Shown piece by piece: positions 34,632 through 43,222 of a DNA stretch of 64,000 nt. Position numbers and translations under genes: made by a program. Source of the DNA: Palsa-965 sp044448685 (GTDB lineage Bacteria; Bacteroidota; Bacteroidia; Palsa-965); assembly GCA_044448685.1 (NCBI GenBank), contig JBIOHC010000018.1, forward strand, positions 5,295 to 69,294, given 5' to 3'. Numbering within the stretch: position 1 is the first letter of the stretch; every line of letters begins with the position of its first letter. The notes beneath the pieces are model-generated. The model ran no database searches. It worked only from the letters and a program-made list of their open reading frames with translations, and was not told the DNA's origin.

Positions 34632-35879
34632 TTAAAAGAAATAAAGCAGTCTGGCAGTTAGTGTAGTCAGATTGGTTCCATTTGTTTCCTTGATCACATC
34701 ATAAGCAAGGTTCAATGGGGTTTTCCAGGTAAACCAGTAAGTCAGACACACCGTAGTCTGTTGCTTGGAATTCTCACCCCAGGGTGAAACAAGGGCAGTA
34801 CCGGTTCCCGGATTCATATAAGATGGAGGTGTATAGCCACCTACACGGGCGCCAAGCTCAAGATTACTGAGTATCCTGTTATCGAGGCCTGCAGGACGAA
34901 TCGTCATTCCACAAAACCATCCACTGAAGGTATTGTTGAAAGAAGGTACCAGCAGGTTTGATTTGCTTGAATCTGCAAACCAGGGATAATTATACGCGGA
35001 AGTCGTTGTGCTGTTGTATTCGGCAAGAACCCTTACCATAATCGGATTGAAAAGGTGGTAATAGTTCATATCAACAGCAATGGAAGTGCTGTTGATTTTT
35101 TCGTAAGGGGAAGATAAATTTCCTGTCTTTCCTGTGTATTGACCGGATACATCAATCTGCAGGTTTGAATTGGACAAGGGCAGGAAACCGATTGAACCAC
35201 CTATGCAACGGTTATTATTATTGTCTGCATAGTTTCCGTATTGAAGCATACCGGTCTGGTTTCCGTTACCATGTGTAACGCTGTCCACAATAAGTTGTGG
35301 ACCGTTGGCTACATAAAACTGATAATTGAATTTGGAATATCCTGCCTGAATACCGCCCTGTATACCGATTCCGGTCTGAGTCTGAGGTCCGCGCGCCATC
35401 CCGATCGGGTTGGTGCAGTACCGGTTTGTAAAATCATCCAGCACACCCATGTAAATACCGTATTTAGGACTGAAATTACCCGCAAAAACAGACAGACACG
35501 GAGCCACTCTGAAATAGGCAATCATTTCATTGAGTTTGATAGCAGCACCACCACCCATTGGGTTGGCATCGACTTCCACCTGTGCATCCAGAAATAAACG
35601 GTTGTTGACTTTTACCAAAGGCATCAGCATGAATGCATCCGGAAAAAAGGTGTGGGTAGCAGGAGATGCCGGTGATCCGACAGCTTGTGCCTGAACCTGT
35701 GTAAGCGACATTTGGGCTTTACCGGCAAGCAGCATTTTTGTGCCACCTCCAATACCTTTATTGGGAATTTCGGCTGCACTCGAATCCTGCTGTGCTAACA
35801 AAGGATTGCCGCAGAATATACCGGCGACGAGCCCTGCTGACAGAATTACTCCTTTCAAAGTAACTGCTCTTGTTTTCAT
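34632..35879 (-). CDS. Outer-membrane channel-like protein in the redox cluster
   Basis: 415 residues from ATG 35879 (an open extension to 35906 adds nine residues before the signal peptide). Signal peptide to about residue 30 (LLAQQD). The mature part consists of alternating short strands rich in Gly, Asn and aromatics, ending in TTLTARLLYFF, with the terminal Phe typical of outer-membrane beta-barrels. I expect a barrel of 14-18 strands, perhaps a porin-type channel, but do not recognise the family. A conserved-looking patch is GVLDDFTNRYCTNPIGMARG. Transcribed with the cytochrome at 34324. Confidence 0.7.
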   Translation of the reverse strand: MKTRAVTLKGVILSAGLVAGIFCGNPLLAQQDSSAAEIPNKGIGGGTKMLLAGKAQMSLTQVQAQAVGSPASPATHTFFPDAFMLMPLVKVNNRLFLDAQVEVDANPMGGGAAIKLNEMIAYFRVAPCLSVFAGNFSPKYGIYMGVLDDFTNRYCTNPIGMARGPQTQTGIGIQGGIQAGYSKFNYQFYVANGPQLIVDSVTHGNGNQTGMLQYGNYADNNNNRCIGGSIGFLPLSNSNLQIDVSGQYTGKTGNLSSPYEKINSTSIAVDMNYYHLFNPIMVRVLAEYNSTTTSAYNYPWFADSSKSNLLVPSFNNTFSGWFCGMTIRPAGLDNRILSNLELGARVGGYTPPSYMNPGTGTALVSPWGENSKQQTTVCLTYWFTWKTPLNLAYDVIKETNGTNLTTLTARLLYFF

Positions 35880-36131
35880 ATTGTTTTTTTTTGAGGGTAC
35901 AGTCACCGCTTTATTGAATGATGACTGACATGTTTGTGATGCAAATATGTTCTCAATTGGGAAATTCTAATATGATAGAGCACAGGAAACAGGATGATTA
36001 TTGTCATGTTGGAAAACTCTTTCATCCGGATTCACAATTTCCCGGCTGCATAAGAGCAAACCTTTTCCTGTGATACGCTGCTTCGTTTCCTCTCTTTTTA
36101 ACCTTGCTGCACACTTCATCCCGCAGTTAAA

Positions 36132-36224
36132 TTATCAACTGAAAACAAGTATACGGAGTTGATAAAAACCACCACATGATTTTTATCAGCTAAAAAATGA
36201 ATTGAAATCAAATATCTTATCAGG
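36132..36224. promoter_or_regulatory. Series of TTATCA/TGATAA boxes in the divergent promoter region
   Basis: Within the 598-bp gap between the two arms of the redox cluster, ttatcaact (36132-36140) faces agttgataa (36157-36165) as a 9-bp inverted repeat; tgataaaaa (36160-36168) faces tttttatca (36180-36188) as a second; and cttatcagg follows (36216-36224). Clustering of one hexamer suggests binding of a dimeric regulator, possibly one of the Crp/Fnr proteins at 43223 and 44052. The rest of the gap (35880-36130, 36230-36440) shows nothing I recognise. Confidence 0.45.
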
Positions 36225-36447
36225 AATAGTTTAACTCAAATCCAAATTCCTTCCTTCCTGCCAATCCATTGTACAATGGCAGGTTCAACGCTTTATCTGC
36301 AGAAGCACTGATAAAGTGTCATTCACCGCAGCACATAAACAGATAAGAGAATTGTCAGTTTTATATCTGCGAAACGGCAGGCTACTGCTGTCCGAAATAA
36401 GACACATTAAGCTATTGCAAGTCATATCCCAAATTGCGCCATCGCTA

Positions 36448-36455
36448 TATGTTTG
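36448..36455 (+). promoter_or_regulatory. Putative -7 box of the ferredoxin-NrfD operon
   Basis: TATGTTTG fits TAnnTTTG, 22 bases before the start at 36478. No properly spaced -33 TTG (nearest TTGs are 11 or 30 bp away), which would suit an activator-dependent promoter. Confidence 0.45.
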
Positions 36456-36477
36456 CTGCGAAATTAAATCCAACACT

Positions 36478-37440
36478 ATGCAAGAGGACAAAAAGGAAGA
36501 CAAAAGCAATGACAGGCGAGTCTTTCTCAAGAAAAGTCTGTTTACAGGAAGTATCCTGGCTGCAGGCGCCATCGGTTTAAACAAAATATTTGCCGGTGAA
36601 AAGGTGACTGTCGTTTCAAAAGACGGAAAGGTATATGAAGCCAGCAAGGATCATTTAAAAGAGTATCACCCCCCTGTTGTTTCCAATGACGAAGCCAGAC
36701 GGGGTATTGCAGGCAAGAAATTTGTCATGGTCATTGATGAAAGTAAATGTGACGGATGCAAAAAATGCACCGAAGCATGCCAAAAAATGCACTATACAGA
36801 ATCCGACCGGGAGTGGATCAAGGTATTTACCATGAAGGATGCAGAAGCTACAGCTCCTTACTTCTTCCCTAAACCCTGCTTTCATTGTGACAACCCTCCC
36901 TGTACAAAAGTTTGTCCTGTGAATGCTACTTTCAAACGCCAGGACGGGATTGTCCTGATTGACAATACACGTTGCATCGGTTGCCGTTCCTGTATGGCTG
37001 CCTGCCCTTATTCCACCCGTTTCTTTAACTGGAGTCATCCCGATCCCAAGCAAACTGCTGCACTCAGTGAACAGCAATACTCACCGGAAAGCAGTGTTCC
37101 CAGAAGAATGGGGACAGTTGAAAAATGTGATTTCTGCCCGGATATGCTCCGCCAGGGTAAAATGCCTGCTTGTGTAAGCGGCTGCCCTATGGATGCAATT
37201 TATTTCGGCGACCAGAATGAAAATGCTGTTACCAATGCTTCCGGCGTTACCGTAAATATGAAACAGTTATTGGAGGATAATGCAGGATACAGGCATCTGG
37301 AAGAGCTTGGAACCGAACCCCGGGTTTATTATCTGCCTCCAAAGAGCAGAAAATATCCTGCTCCTGACATCGACAAAGTGCATAAGATAAAAGAAGCTGG
37401 CAAGCACATTGATGCTGATATGGGCTCTATGCCTATGTGA
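36478..37440 (+). CDS. Tat-exported ferredoxin-like protein with four [4Fe-4S] sites (NrfC/PsrB/HybA type)
   Basis: 320 residues from ATG 36478; an open extension to 36316 precedes the Tat signal and is discarded. The Tat signal is at residues 11-40 (RRVFLKKSLFTGS), so the protein is exported folded. Sixteen cysteines in four blocks ligate four [4Fe-4S] clusters: CDGCKKCTEAC, CFHCDNPPCTKVC, CIGCRSCMAAC and CDFCPDMLRQGKMPACVSGC. Its C-terminal partner is the NrfD-type protein immediately downstream (gap 47 bp). In known complexes such subunits pass electrons between a quinone-reactive NrfD and a catalytic or cytochrome partner. Confidence 0.93.
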   Translation: MQEDKKEDKSNDRRVFLKKSLFTGSILAAGAIGLNKIFAGEKVTVVSKDGKVYEASKDHLKEYHPPVVSNDEARRGIAGKKFVMVIDESKCDGCKKCTEACQKMHYTESDREWIKVFTMKDAEATAPYFFPKPCFHCDNPPCTKVCPVNATFKRQDGIVLIDNTRCIGCRSCMAACPYSTRFFNWSHPDPKQTAALSEQQYSPESSVPRRMGTVEKCDFCPDMLRQGKMPACVSGCPMDAIYFGDQNENAVTNASGVTVNMKQLLEDNAGYRHLEELGTEPRVYYLPPKSRKYPAPDIDKVHKIKEAGKHIDADMGSMPM

Positions 37441-37487
37441 TTTACAAAAATCAAACCCTCAAAAAACAGTGCAGTAAAAATATTCAT

Positions 37488-38930
37488 ATGACAAGCGAAA
37501 CAGAGGAAATAAAAAAAGAAGTTGCACGCATGGAGGAGGATTGTCTCCGGCCTACCAGAACCTTCGGTCGGTCAACCCAGATCCTGGTAGGCACCTTGCT
37601 GTTGATTATGGCCTGGGGTGCTTATTGTTATTCCATTCAGCTTCGAAAAGGCCTGGGCGTAACTGCTATGCGCGATTACGTTTCCTGGGGTTTATACATT
37701 TCCACCTTTGTATTCTTTATCGGTATCAGTCACAGCGGAACCCTGGTGTCAGCCATTCTGCGTATTACCAAACAGGAATGGAGAAGGCCTATCACCCGTT
37801 CCGCTGAGCTCCTTACCTTTGTATCCCTTCTTTTCGGAGGTATCCAGCCAATCATTGATCTGGGCCGTCCCGACCGTATTGCCAACCTGGTCATTTTCGG
37901 ACGAATTCAGAGCCCACTTATGTGGGATGTGATCTCCATCTGTACATATTTCGTCGGAAGTACTGTATTTCTTTTCCTGCCCATGATTCCGGATATGGCG
38001 CTTTGCCGTGACAGGCTTACCGTTATTGATTCCCGATACAAGAAATTTAAAAAGTGGCTCTATACATTCATGGCTATTGGCTGGAAAGGAACCAAGGAAC
38101 AATGGCATGCATTGGAAAAATCAATGAATCTAATGACAATCGTTATTCTTCCTGTTGCCGTATCCGTACATACCGTAGTGAGTTATATTTTCGCCATGAC
38201 CCTTCGTCCGGGCTGGAACAGTACCGTATTCGGCCCTTATTTTGTAGCGGGAGCACTGTACTCCGGCTCGGCAGGAGTTATCCTGGGCATGACCGTTTTC
38301 CGCAAACTCTATCACCTCGAAAAATACATTACGCAACGTCACTTTGATCTGATGGGGAAAATTGTATTGGCACTTACGCTGATCTATGCATATCTGAACC
38401 TGAACGAATACTGGATCCCTGCCTATAAAATGGCAACTGCCGAAGGTCATTTGCTGAATGACCTGTTTAACGGAAGTTATTCCAAAGCTTTCTGGATTTG
38501 TCAGTTCGGAACAGTACTGTTCCCTATTGTAGTCATGTCTTTCCCAAAAGGACGAAAGATTCTACCACTCTCCATTGTATGTATCATCATTGTTGCAGGA
38601 GCCTGGGTAAAACGCTATCTCATTGTCGTGCCTACCCTGCTCCATCCATTTATGCCCATACAGGAAGTCCCCGCAACCTGGTCCACTTATTTTCCGAATT
38701 ATATTGAATTCAGCGTTGCTGCCGCCTGTCTTGCCGGAATATTCCTGGTCATTATTCTCTTTTCCAAATTATTCCCGATGATGGCAGTATGGGAAGTGGC
38801 CGAAGGCATTGAGATTGATCATGACAAACAGGCTGCCACAGAACTGCGTGAAGCACGGGAAGAACAGACCAAAGCAGAGCTCAATGGCAACGCACAAGTT
38901 AAACCGGAAGTAATCAGCACACCGTTATGA
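37488..38930 (+). CDS. NrfD/PsrC family quinone-reactive membrane protein
   Basis: 480 residues from ATG 37488; an alternative GTG at 37437 gives 497. About ten membrane helices, for example around residues 34-54, 70-90, 105-125 and 140-160 and further pairs up to residue 440, with long loops. The length matches the ten-helix, ActC-like branch rather than the eight-helix NrfD. Motifs include GVTAMRDYVSWGLYISTFVFF, IRTKQEWRRPITRSAE-like loop and GGIQPIIDLGRPDR, the last a hallmark of the quinone-site region. It oxidises or reduces menaquinone and relays electrons to the ferredoxin-like protein. Overlaps the next gene by 4 bp. Confidence 0.9.
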   Translation: MTSETEEIKKEVARMEEDCLRPTRTFGRSTQILVGTLLLIMAWGAYCYSIQLRKGLGVTAMRDYVSWGLYISTFVFFIGISHSGTLVSAILRITKQEWRRPITRSAELLTFVSLLFGGIQPIIDLGRPDRIANLVIFGRIQSPLMWDVISICTYFVGSTVFLFLPMIPDMALCRDRLTVIDSRYKKFKKWLYTFMAIGWKGTKEQWHALEKSMNLMTIVILPVAVSVHTVVSYIFAMTLRPGWNSTVFGPYFVAGALYSGSAGVILGMTVFRKLYHLEKYITQRHFDLMGKIVLALTLIYAYLNLNEYWIPAYKMATAEGHLLNDLFNGSYSKAFWICQFGTVLFPIVVMSFPKGRKILPLSIVCIIIVAGAWVKRYLIVVPTLLHPFMPIQEVPATWSTYFPNYIEFSVAAACLAGIFLVIILFSKLFPMMAVWEVAEGIEIDHDKQAATELREAREEQTKAELNGNAQVKPEVISTPL

Positions 38931-39838
38931 AGATTAACAAAACCATACCATTCATGAACCTTCTGAAAATTCTTCCACTTACAATTCTGTTGGGTGCACT
39001 TACCGGAACCCGATCCCTGGCACAGGACCCTTTAAAAGAACCGGTTAAAAAGGAAGCAACCCTAGCACTGGCCTATTATAAACTGACAGATCAGACCAAG
39101 AGTGTCTTAGCAACTGTAAAAGCAAGGAATGAAAAGAAAAAATTTGTTCCGGCTGCCAATGTCCCCGTTCACTTCTATGTCCTCAATGGCAAAGATCTTC
39201 AATCCCTGGAAAAGGCAGAATGTAATTCCAAAGGAGAAGCACGTGTCAATATTCCAAAGAATATTCCGATGGATGAAGATCATGCCTTTACCATTATAGC
39301 AAAAATCGAAAACGATCCGCTTTATGAAGATACGGATGAAAAGATCAAGACAACAGAAAGCAACCTGACTATCAAACTGAATCCAAAAGATACAGCACAA
39401 AATGTCACTGCTCATGTAAGTGTTCCGGATAAGGATGGCAAAGAAGTTCCAGTAAAAGATGTAACGATAAAATTTTATGTACAGCGTATGTTCGGTGTAA
39501 TGCCTGCCGGAGAAGGATACAGTGTAAGTACAGATGAGAAAGGCGATGCCACCTATTCTTATCCGAAACGTATTGCAGGTGATACAGCCGGAGCAATCCT
39601 TGTCGTTGCAAAAATTGTGGACAATGATCAGCTTGGTAACATTGAAACCAAATCATCGGTAAGCTGGGGCAGTGTACTATTGTCAGAAAAAAACCCGTTT
39701 CCCCGTGCACTTTGGGAACCTTATGCTCCTATGCCATTGGTGCTGACCATTTCCATCCTTTTCGGAGGAGTCTGGTGTGCCTACTTCTACATTTTCAGAA
39801 CACTTTTCAAAATTAAAAAAATGGGTAAAAAAGCCTGA
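38927..39838 (+). CDS. Ig-like periplasmic protein with C-terminal membrane anchor
   Basis: 303 residues, translationally coupled to the NrfD gene (ATGA). Signal peptide about 1-32 (ALTGTRSLAQD). Two related beta-sandwich stretches (about residues 42-130 and 145-235), each reading like a domain with an extracellular Ig or invasin-like strand pattern (VPVHFYVLNGKDL... and VTIKFYVQRMFG...). The C-terminal membrane helix (about 268-290, LVLTISILFGGVWCAYFYIF) with a short basic cytoplasmic tail means the domains face the periplasm. No metal-binding motif. I do not recognise the family; coupling suggests a subunit or assembly factor of the NrfD complex. Confidence 0.75.
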   Translation: MKINKTIPFMNLLKILPLTILLGALTGTRSLAQDPLKEPVKKEATLALAYYKLTDQTKSVLATVKARNEKKKFVPAANVPVHFYVLNGKDLQSLEKAECNSKGEARVNIPKNIPMDEDHAFTIIAKIENDPLYEDTDEKIKTTESNLTIKLNPKDTAQNVTAHVSVPDKDGKEVPVKDVTIKFYVQRMFGVMPAGEGYSVSTDEKGDATYSYPKRIAGDTAGAILVVAKIVDNDQLGNIETKSSVSWGSVLLSEKNPFPRALWEPYAPMPLVLTISILFGGVWCAYFYIFRTLFKIKKMGKKA

Positions 39839-39864
39839 TCATGCTACACAAAAAAACAAAAACA

Positions 39865-40302
39865 ATGAAAAATTCAAACAGAATAATCAGCAAGCTGGCA
39901 TTTGGAGCGATTTTTCTTACCGGAGCTTCCTTCCTTTTCGCTTCGTATGTCCCCTTTACACAAGGTAAGGACGATAAATGGGTAGCTCCTGCCAGTAGTG
40001 ACAAAGCTGTAAATCCACAGGCATCCAATGAAAAAAACCTGGCAGCGGGCAAGGAAATCTTTAATTCCACCTGTGCTACCTGTCATGGAAAGAAAGGAAA
40101 AGGCGATGGCCCTAAAACAGCCGAGCTGGAAAAGACTGTTCCTGATTTTACGAAAGGGGCACTTTCCAAACAAACCGATGGAGCCCTCTTCTGGAAAATT
40201 ACCGAAGGAAGAAAACCTATGCCATCCTTTAAAAAAGACCTGACAGAGGAGCAGCGCTGGCTCGTAATCAATTACTGCAAAGAATTGTGCGCAAAAAAGT
40301 AG
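39865..40302 (+). CDS. Monohaem cytochrome c
   Basis: 145 residues from ATG 39865 (ATG 39841 is an alternative giving eight more). Signal peptide about 1-28, then a soluble class I cytochrome c fold: haem site CATCH (Cys70, Cys73, His74), with KGKGDGP after it and the sixth ligand Met in RKPMPSF (near residue 119). Small soluble carrier between the membrane complex and later acceptors. Fourth gene of the operon, 26 bp after the Ig-like gene. Confidence 0.92.
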   Translation: MKNSNRIISKLAFGAIFLTGASFLFASYVPFTQGKDDKWVAPASSDKAVNPQASNEKNLAAGKEIFNSTCATCHGKKGKGDGPKTAELEKTVPDFTKGALSKQTDGALFWKITEGRKPMPSFKKDLTEEQRWLVINYCKELCAKK

Positions 40303-40306
40303 ATGC

Positions 40307-40345
40307 ACCGTATCCCAGACAGGCCAATGCCTCAACCGATACGGT
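40307..40345 (+). other. Intra-operon hairpin after the cytochrome c gene
   Basis: 8-bp perfect arms accgtatc (40307-40314) and gatacggt (40338-40345), with an inner aggc/gcct pair. No T-run, so it is more likely an RNA processing or attenuation structure than a terminator. It lies in the 149-bp gap before 40452. Confidence 0.45.
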
Positions 40346-40451
40346 GAAAACAAGGAAAACCGGCCGACATCATGGCAAAGCAAAATAAAGCAAGTAAACG
40401 ATTTAGCATACATATAGAATTAACAATTAACGCCTAACCAATCAATTCAAC

Positions 40452-41741
40452 ATGAAAAACATCTCTAAATATTTTAGTACTGTTCCTTTGCTGGGGGCAG
40501 TAATGATTATGGGATTGTCGAACTGTACCAAGCATAACCAGGTACTCGATTTGACACCGGCTATTCCCGCAGCCACCTCAGGAGTGGGTGACACCCTGTT
40601 TGTACAAAAAGTGTCCAGCGGCCCTGTTCTGCAACCTATTGGCGGACCAGCATGGAACGGAACGATTGACGGTGTTTTCGCCAATTGTAAAAAACTGACA
40701 GTACATGCTGTAGTCCCCGATCTGGGCAATTCAACCTTTACCGGCTATGTAGGCAATGCTACAGATATCACCATGCGTGCAGTATACGATGCAAGCAATA
40801 TTTATTACATGGTTGAGTTTACAGCCCCTCAGGCTAACTATAAAAATGCACTTTGGTACTATAACCCTACCACCCGGAAATGGGCTCAGGAAGCAACAGT
40901 GCCGGCTGTACAGCCCGACGGATCGGTACGTGCTCCGGCTGCTCAGGATCAGTTTGTGATGATGTTCAATATCGCGGGATCCTGCCAGAGCTTCTCCTCT
41001 TTATCATGCTATGCAGCCTGTCACGTTAATTCATCTTACAATACAACAGCTTCTCCGACCGGAGGATCCATGTACACGAACGGGCCCAGTGAATTCCTGG
41101 ATGTATGGAGGGCCCGTATGAATCAGGTAATGAACGAAAATCAGCTGAATGACTGTTATATTGACTGGGGCGGAGGCGCACTGGACAAGAATGAAGTTCA
41201 TAACGACCTTCAGGTGAATAACGGTCCTGTGCCTATTGCTGATGGAGGATTCAGCAACAAAGTTTCCCTTACTATTACCGGTAAAACAACCAAGGAAACA
41301 GTACCACTGTGGATCTACCCTACAGGAGTTTATTCAAACTACGGCATACAGATTACCGATACACTGCCAGGAGGAAGAGCTGTTAAAGTTACTGCCGTTG
41401 ACTCAAATGGTGTGCTGACACTTGCCACCGGAGCAACCATTGACCCCCGTATGGGCAACTCCTTTCTCCAAATTCCGGGTAACGGTGACGGATCATCCTG
41501 TGTACCGGGCAGCATCCTTGGCCCTTATACAGGCAGCCGCGGAGACGTCATTTGCAATGCTTTCTTTACCGGCACAAGCTGGAGAATTTGTATGCAGCGG
41601 GCTCTGACCACTGCAGATACACAGCATGATATCGACTTTTCGTCCCTTTCTGACCAATATTTCGGTGTCGGAGCCATGTTTGACGGAGCTGATAATGAAC
41701 ACGCCATTGTTGCAGGGCTTATCATGCGCTTTACCAAATAG
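40452..41741 (+). CDS. Haem-binding lipoprotein, ethylbenzene-dehydrogenase-gamma-like
   Basis: 429 residues with a lipoprotein signal (NC at about residue 25: LSNC). The beta-sandwich pattern and the ending ADNEHAIVAGLIMRF fit the ethylbenzene dehydrogenase / DMSO-reductase-like haem-binding domain, whose members carry haem b on the gamma subunit of periplasmic molybdoenzymes. A CysX3CysHis motif, C186-YAA-C190-H191, is an unusual cousin of the haem c motif CX2CH and may bind haem or not. Position in the operon after two electron carriers suggests it accepts electrons at the outer membrane or periplasm. Family assignment is by pattern, not search. Confidence 0.68.
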   Translation: MKNISKYFSTVPLLGAVMIMGLSNCTKHNQVLDLTPAIPAATSGVGDTLFVQKVSSGPVLQPIGGPAWNGTIDGVFANCKKLTVHAVVPDLGNSTFTGYVGNATDITMRAVYDASNIYYMVEFTAPQANYKNALWYYNPTTRKWAQEATVPAVQPDGSVRAPAAQDQFVMMFNIAGSCQSFSSLSCYAACHVNSSYNTTASPTGGSMYTNGPSEFLDVWRARMNQVMNENQLNDCYIDWGGGALDKNEVHNDLQVNNGPVPIADGGFSNKVSLTITGKTTKETVPLWIYPTGVYSNYGIQITDTLPGGRAVKVTAVDSNGVLTLATGATIDPRMGNSFLQIPGNGDGSSCVPGSILGPYTGSRGDVICNAFFTGTSWRICMQRALTTADTQHDIDFSSLSDQYFGVGAMFDGADNEHAIVAGLIMRFTK

Positions 41742-41762
41742 TGCCAAACTAAATCTGTCATC

Positions 41763-42155
41763 ATGAAACGAATATTAATAACGGGAATCACACTGTGCTG
41801 GATGTGGTTATCAGGGTGTGTTAAAGACGACACCCTGATAATCAAACCCATTCCGGTTGTAGTGACGAAAACACTTTCGTTTGCAAAGGATCTTGATCCA
41901 CTCTTAACCGCCAATTGTGCAGTGAGCGGATGCCATGCAACCGGAGGTCACAATCCCAACCTAATGCCTGATAAAGCATACAATTCACTGATAGCGGGGA
42001 AATATGTGGACACCCATAACCCGACCGGTAGTATTATTTATGAGCGCTTAACAGGAGTGCTGAGCCCTGCCATGCCAATGGGACGAACCCCCAATCCCGG
42101 AAATATTGACGGAATCGTATTGGCATGGATTAAACAAGGTGCCAAGGACAATTAA
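41763..42155 (+). CDS. Cytochrome c-like lipoprotein with CX4CH motif
   Basis: 130 residues; lipoprotein signal ending at Cys19 (LSGC). The haem-type motif CAVSGCH (Cys52, Cys57, His58) has four residues between the cysteines, the spacing seen in planctomycete-type (PSCyt) cytochrome c domains common in Bacteroidota. A possible axial Met is in PAMPMGRTPNPG (near residue 100), followed by a helix ending the domain. Starts 21 bp after the haem lipoprotein. Likely electron carrier on the periplasmic face of a membrane. Confidence 0.8.
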   Translation: MKRILITGITLCWMWLSGCVKDDTLIIKPIPVVVTKTLSFAKDLDPLLTANCAVSGCHATGGHNPNLMPDKAYNSLIAGKYVDTHNPTGSIIYERLTGVLSPAMPMGRTPNPGNIDGIVLAWIKQGAKDN

Positions 42156-42177
42156 CCCAATTAAAACAGACACTAAA

Positions 42178-43107
42178 ATGAAAACACGAACAAAAACAAT
42201 AGTATCGGTTATCCCTTTTTCGGTGATAATGACGTGCTTTTGTTTGTCGGCGTTCAATTGCTCCGCACAGGACACAACGGCTGCTGTTAGCCCCCCCCCT
42301 GCTATCAGCCCTGTGGAAAAGGTCAAAAATACCTTCAAAGGCAATCTGATCATCGATAATCAAACCTGCATGGTACCGATTCCGAAAACGTTTGAATTTA
42401 CCATTCAGCACAGGTTCGGGACTTTTAACAATGGCTATAAGGACATGTATGGAATTTTTGCACCTGCAAATATCAGGCTGGGATGGAACTATACCATCAT
42501 CGAAAAACTCCAGCTCGGACTGGGCGTGACCAAGGAAGGCATGAACTGGGATGGCAATGTGAAGTATGCCATCACCAAACAGGCTGTATCACTCCACGGT
42601 TGCCCGGTAAGTGTTACCTATTATGGCAATATGGCTTGCTCAACCTTGCCAAAAGCCGGAAATTTTGTGAGTGATATGGATCGCTGGTCTTATTTCAACC
42701 AGCTTATTTTCGCACGGAAAGTAACCAAATCATTATCGGTACAGGTTTCTCCAAGCTTATCCTATTTCAACAATGTGGAAGGATATTTAAGTTCAGAGAA
42801 TACCATCAAACCGAAAATGAACAACACGCATGTAGCAGTAGCATGTATGGGAAGCTATATGCTTACCAATGTAGTCGGGGTTATGGTCAATTATGACCAG
42901 CCTCTTACCCAACATCCAACTAACAACCCGAATCCCAATATTGCTTTTGGCTTGCAGATGGCTACCATCACGCATACATTCCAGATTTTTGTCGGAAATT
43001 ACCAGAGTATCCTGCCTCAGTTAAACAATATGTATAATCAGAATGATTATACCCAAAGCAGGTATCTTATCGGATTTAACATCACCAAGCGCTGGCTGAA
43101 CTACTAA
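42178..43107 (+). CDS. DUF5777-like beta-barrel protein
   Basis: 309 residues from ATG 42178; an open extension to 42106 overlaps the previous gene. Signal peptide about 1-30 (ending NCSAQD). The motif order FEFTIQHRFGTFNNG, then LGWNYTIIEKLQLGLG, then ITKQAVSLHG... resembles the DUF5777 barrel family, and it ends GFNITKRWLNY with the terminal aromatic. Probably in the outer membrane. DUF5777-type proteins accompany cytochrome clusters in this phylum, as I recall. Last gene of the operon; 116 bp to the first regulator, with a hairpin between. Confidence 0.72.
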   Translation: MKTRTKTIVSVIPFSVIMTCFCLSAFNCSAQDTTAAVSPPPAISPVEKVKNTFKGNLIIDNQTCMVPIPKTFEFTIQHRFGTFNNGYKDMYGIFAPANIRLGWNYTIIEKLQLGLGVTKEGMNWDGNVKYAITKQAVSLHGCPVSVTYYGNMACSTLPKAGNFVSDMDRWSYFNQLIFARKVTKSLSVQVSPSLSYFNNVEGYLSSENTIKPKMNNTHVAVACMGSYMLTNVVGVMVNYDQPLTQHPTNNPNPNIAFGLQMATITHTFQIFVGNYQSILPQLNNMYNQNDYTQSRYLIGFNITKRWLNY

Positions 43108-43151
43108 GCTCCTGCATTTATAGCAGTGTAGTATACTTACAGCACCTCTCG

Positions 43152-43184
43152 CTAAAGAGTTCCACCACATGGTGGGACTCTTAG
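43152..43184 (+). other. Hairpin upstream of the first Crp/Fnr gene
   Basis: Stem aagagt-t-ccacc, loop acat, ggtgg-g-actctt, about 11 pairs with one mismatch, and cta/tag extension. No T-run after it. May be an attenuator, mRNA stabiliser, or weak terminator separating the operon from the regulator. Confidence 0.45.
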
Positions 43185-43222
43185 CCTGTGCTGACAAATC
43201 AAGGAATAACAATTCATGAATT

